From NCBI RefSeq assembly GCF_008124765.1, contig NZ_VNHS01000006.1, positions 372,001 to 436,000 of the forward strand: a stretch of 64,000 bases of DNA. Reading direction: 5' to 3'. Shown here one piece after another: positions 62,662 through 64,000 of this stretch. Within the stretch, counting starts at the first letter, position 1. Each line of letters opens with the position of its first letter. The translations under genes and the position numbers were made by a program. The notes under the pieces were generated by a model. That model was not told the origin of the DNA. It made no database searches and was given only the letters and a program-made list of their open reading frames with translations. This DNA is from Paenibacillus methanolicus. Lineage in GTDB: Bacteria > Bacillota > Bacilli > Paenibacillales > Paenibacillaceae.

Positions 62662-63626
62662 AGTTCCTTCGTCTCCTTCCTGGCCAAGAAGAGGAAGAAA
62701 GGCACGCCGAGCAGCGCGATGACGGCGCCCGTCGGCGTCTCGTACGGCGGGTCCACCATTCTCGCGGCCAAATCCGCGAAGACGACGAGCAGGGCGCCGA
62801 GCACGGCCGAGCACGAAATAATCCAGCGGTAATCGACGCCGACGAGGCGCCGCGCCGCGTAGCGCACGAGCAGACCGACGAATCCGACCGCGCCGACGAC
62901 CGAGACGGCTGCGCCGGCCAGGACGAGGACGACCGCCGCGCCCGCCGCCTTGACCGCGCCGGTGCGAAGGCCGAGCCCTCTGGCGATGTCTTCGCCAAGA
63001 CTGAGCATCGTAATCGACCGTCCCAGCGCGATCGCCCCGATGAGCGCGGCCGCGATCCATGGGGACACGGCCTCGAGCTGATCCCGCTTGATGCCCGCAA
63101 TGCCGCCCGCAAACCAGAAGGCCAAATCTTGTCCGATATTAAAATACAGCGAGATGCCTTCGCCGAGCGCCGAGAACAGCGCGGTTAGCGCCGCGCCGGC
63201 GCCGAGGAATGGGGCCAGCATGACGTACATGTAGGGCAGCGCGGGAAAAAAAGCAAAGCAAAGCGCGACCGCGAGCCCGGCTCCGGCATGCAGACCGAGC
63301 AGGCTGGAATCCGCCAGCGGATTGCGCGTCATCCCCTGCATGATCGCCCCGGCCACCGCGAGACTCGCGCCGATGATCGCCCCGCCGACTACGCGCGGAA
63401 GGCGAAGTTCCTGGATAATTTGATGTTGCGTTACATCGGCATCGTAACGGAGGATCGCTTCCCAGACGGCGGCGAAACGGATATCCGCGGCGCCGAATGA
63501 GACGGAGAGGGCTATCCCGATGGCCAAAGCCGCCAAGCCCCCGGCAAGAATGAGCGTCGCCGCCAGCGGCCGCGAGCGCATCCGCGGCTCTTGGACGGCG
63601 GCTTCCGTGCTTACCAACTTCATCAC
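62658..63626 (-). CDS. FecCD-family siderophore permease (first subunit)
   Basis: A 322-residue permease with about nine to ten membrane segments. LRLPRVVGGAIIGASLAVAGAIMQGMTRNPLADSSLLGLHAGAG and VSVVGAVGFVGLLVRYAARRLVG are FecCD landmarks, and GAVIALLGVPFFLFLAR closes the protein. The GTG at 63626 has AAAGGTGG 7 nt upstream; ATG 63623 is an alternative. It lies downstream of a Fur box and a relic of the binding protein, so iron-regulated uptake is expected. Confidence 0.88.
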   Translation of the reverse strand: MMKLVSTEAAVQEPRMRSRPLAATLILAGGLAALAIGIALSVSFGAADIRFAAVWEAILRYDADVTQHQIIQELRLPRVVGGAIIGASLAVAGAIMQGMTRNPLADSSLLGLHAGAGLAVALCFAFFPALPYMYVMLAPFLGAGAALTALFSALGEGISLYFNIGQDLAFWFAGGIAGIKRDQLEAVSPWIAAALIGAIALGRSITMLSLGEDIARGLGLRTGAVKAAGAAVVLVLAGAAVSVVGAVGFVGLLVRYAARRLVGVDYRWIISCSAVLGALLVVFADLAARMVDPPYETPTGAVIALLGVPFFLFLARKETKEL

Positions 63627-63684
63627 GACTAAACCACCTTTGATCGATATAGGACAAGAAAGCCGAGGCGGGCCCCAGCCTTCT

Positions 63685-63840
63685 TAAGTTCGAATCGAAC
63701 TTGAGACCGTGCGCCTTGCCGTTCATCACGGCAGGAAGCGAATTCCATACTGGCCCCGCGATCATGTCCGCGAACAACTCGCTCATCTTCGCCGGCTGTT
63801 GGAATCCGAAGGGTCTTGAAACATCCTGATTGTAGCAGAT
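63685..63840 (-). pseudogene. C-terminal relic of a siderophore-binding protein
   Basis: In one frame from 63840 down, the residues read VSRPFGFQQPAKMSELFA and then GPVWNSLPAVMNGKAHGLKF, a typical C-terminal part of an iron-siderophore binding lipoprotein (GPVW.SLPAV.NGK). An in-frame stop lies just before it, and the sequence after KFDSNL no longer fits the family. The signal peptide and most of the protein are missing. It lies between the Fur box and the permeases, where the intact binding-protein gene would be expected. Confidence 0.65.
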
Positions 63841-63845
63841 TTAAT

Positions 63846-63860
63846 TGAGAATGAAAATCA
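63846..63860. promoter_or_regulatory. Fur box
   Basis: On the minus strand TGATTTTCATTCTCA matches 11 of the 14 defined positions of the 7-1-7 box TGATAATNATTATCA. AT-rich promoter-like sequence surrounds it. Iron-dependent repression of the siderophore genes is expected. Confidence 0.65.
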
Positions 63861-63927
63861 TTATTATTTATAATACAAGAAAATGGATAAACGCCAACCT
63901 AACCATCCTCATGTAATGAACCGAATA

Positions 63928-63948
63928 CCACGCCCGAGCGGACGTGGT
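63928..63948. terminator. Hairpin at the window end
   Basis: ACCACG (63928-63933) and CGTGGT (63943-63948) form a short GC-rich stem. It may end a minus-strand gene entering from the right; no coding frame there can be assigned from the last 50 bases. Confidence 0.3.
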
Positions 63949-64000
63949 TGTTCGCGATGTTATTCGACCTTCGGACTAACAGCCGCAAGCCGGCTTCTTC

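Overview
The window looks like a Gram-positive, high-GC member of the Paenibacillaceae (Paenibacillus- or Cohnella-like). The reasons are strong AGGAGG-type ribosome sites, TTG and GTG starts, many one- and two-component regulators paired with transporters, and SleB-, YtkL-, YdbS/YdbT- and DUF2935-type proteins. No rRNA, tRNA, CRISPR array or transposase was seen. Product names come from reading motifs and family resemblance; no database search was possible.

Layout. 1-2412: a VanR/VanS/VanY-like cell-wall sensing cluster, with vanY cut by the window edge. 2690-2901: a 49-residue peptide with a double-glycine-like leader and its own terminator. 3023-6778: a drug-type ABC exporter, a DUF418 membrane protein and a TetR repressor that share an operator-like 12-mer. 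6903-11494: GNAT, membrane protein, TetR, DinB, PadR and a beta-lactamase-fold protein. 11507-14930: two response regulators around one kinase; the downstream regulator is broken and runs into a cupin-like tail. 15122-19981: M23 lipoprotein, alpha/beta hydrolase, DUF2935, HAD and SleB-like hydrolase. 20159-25241: an intergenic repeat, a secreted GH18 chitinase, an unknown protein and ydbS/ydbT (ydbT frameshifted). 25332-32252: a second drug-type ABC pair, an FGE-domain protein, TetR, an MFS exporter with an in-frame stop, TetR and a CAP lipoprotein.

32458-53536 is the largest functional block, all on the minus strand. It holds an AraC regulator with a membrane sensor, an ABC sugar importer (binding protein and two permeases), a TIM-barrel isomerase, two unknown proteins, a GH105-type unsaturated uronyl hydrolase with a long N-terminal region, then iolD-iolE-iolC-iolA-iolG-iolB and a LacI regulator. 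Together they suggest import and breakdown of an inositol-containing, possibly uronyl-inositol, compound. No iolJ, DeoR-type iolR or separate inositol transporter is present.

53778-56068 is a textbook iteron origin: a perfect DnaA box, an AT-rich stretch, at least 12 direct copies of an 18-bp iteron (several phased at 22 bp), four inverted copies near the rep start, and a Rep_3-family initiator. It sits among ordinary chromosomal-type genes (paaX-like, ytkL, an AEC transporter, a ferredoxin reductase, an ABC exporter). The window ends with a siderophore-uptake locus in which one permease is frameshifted and the binding protein is reduced to a C-terminal relic next to a Fur box.

Four otherwise recognisable genes carry single-base lesions (three indels in C/G runs, one nonsense codon). 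This is either real decay or a sequence-quality problem, and should be settled before any of them is called a pseudogene.
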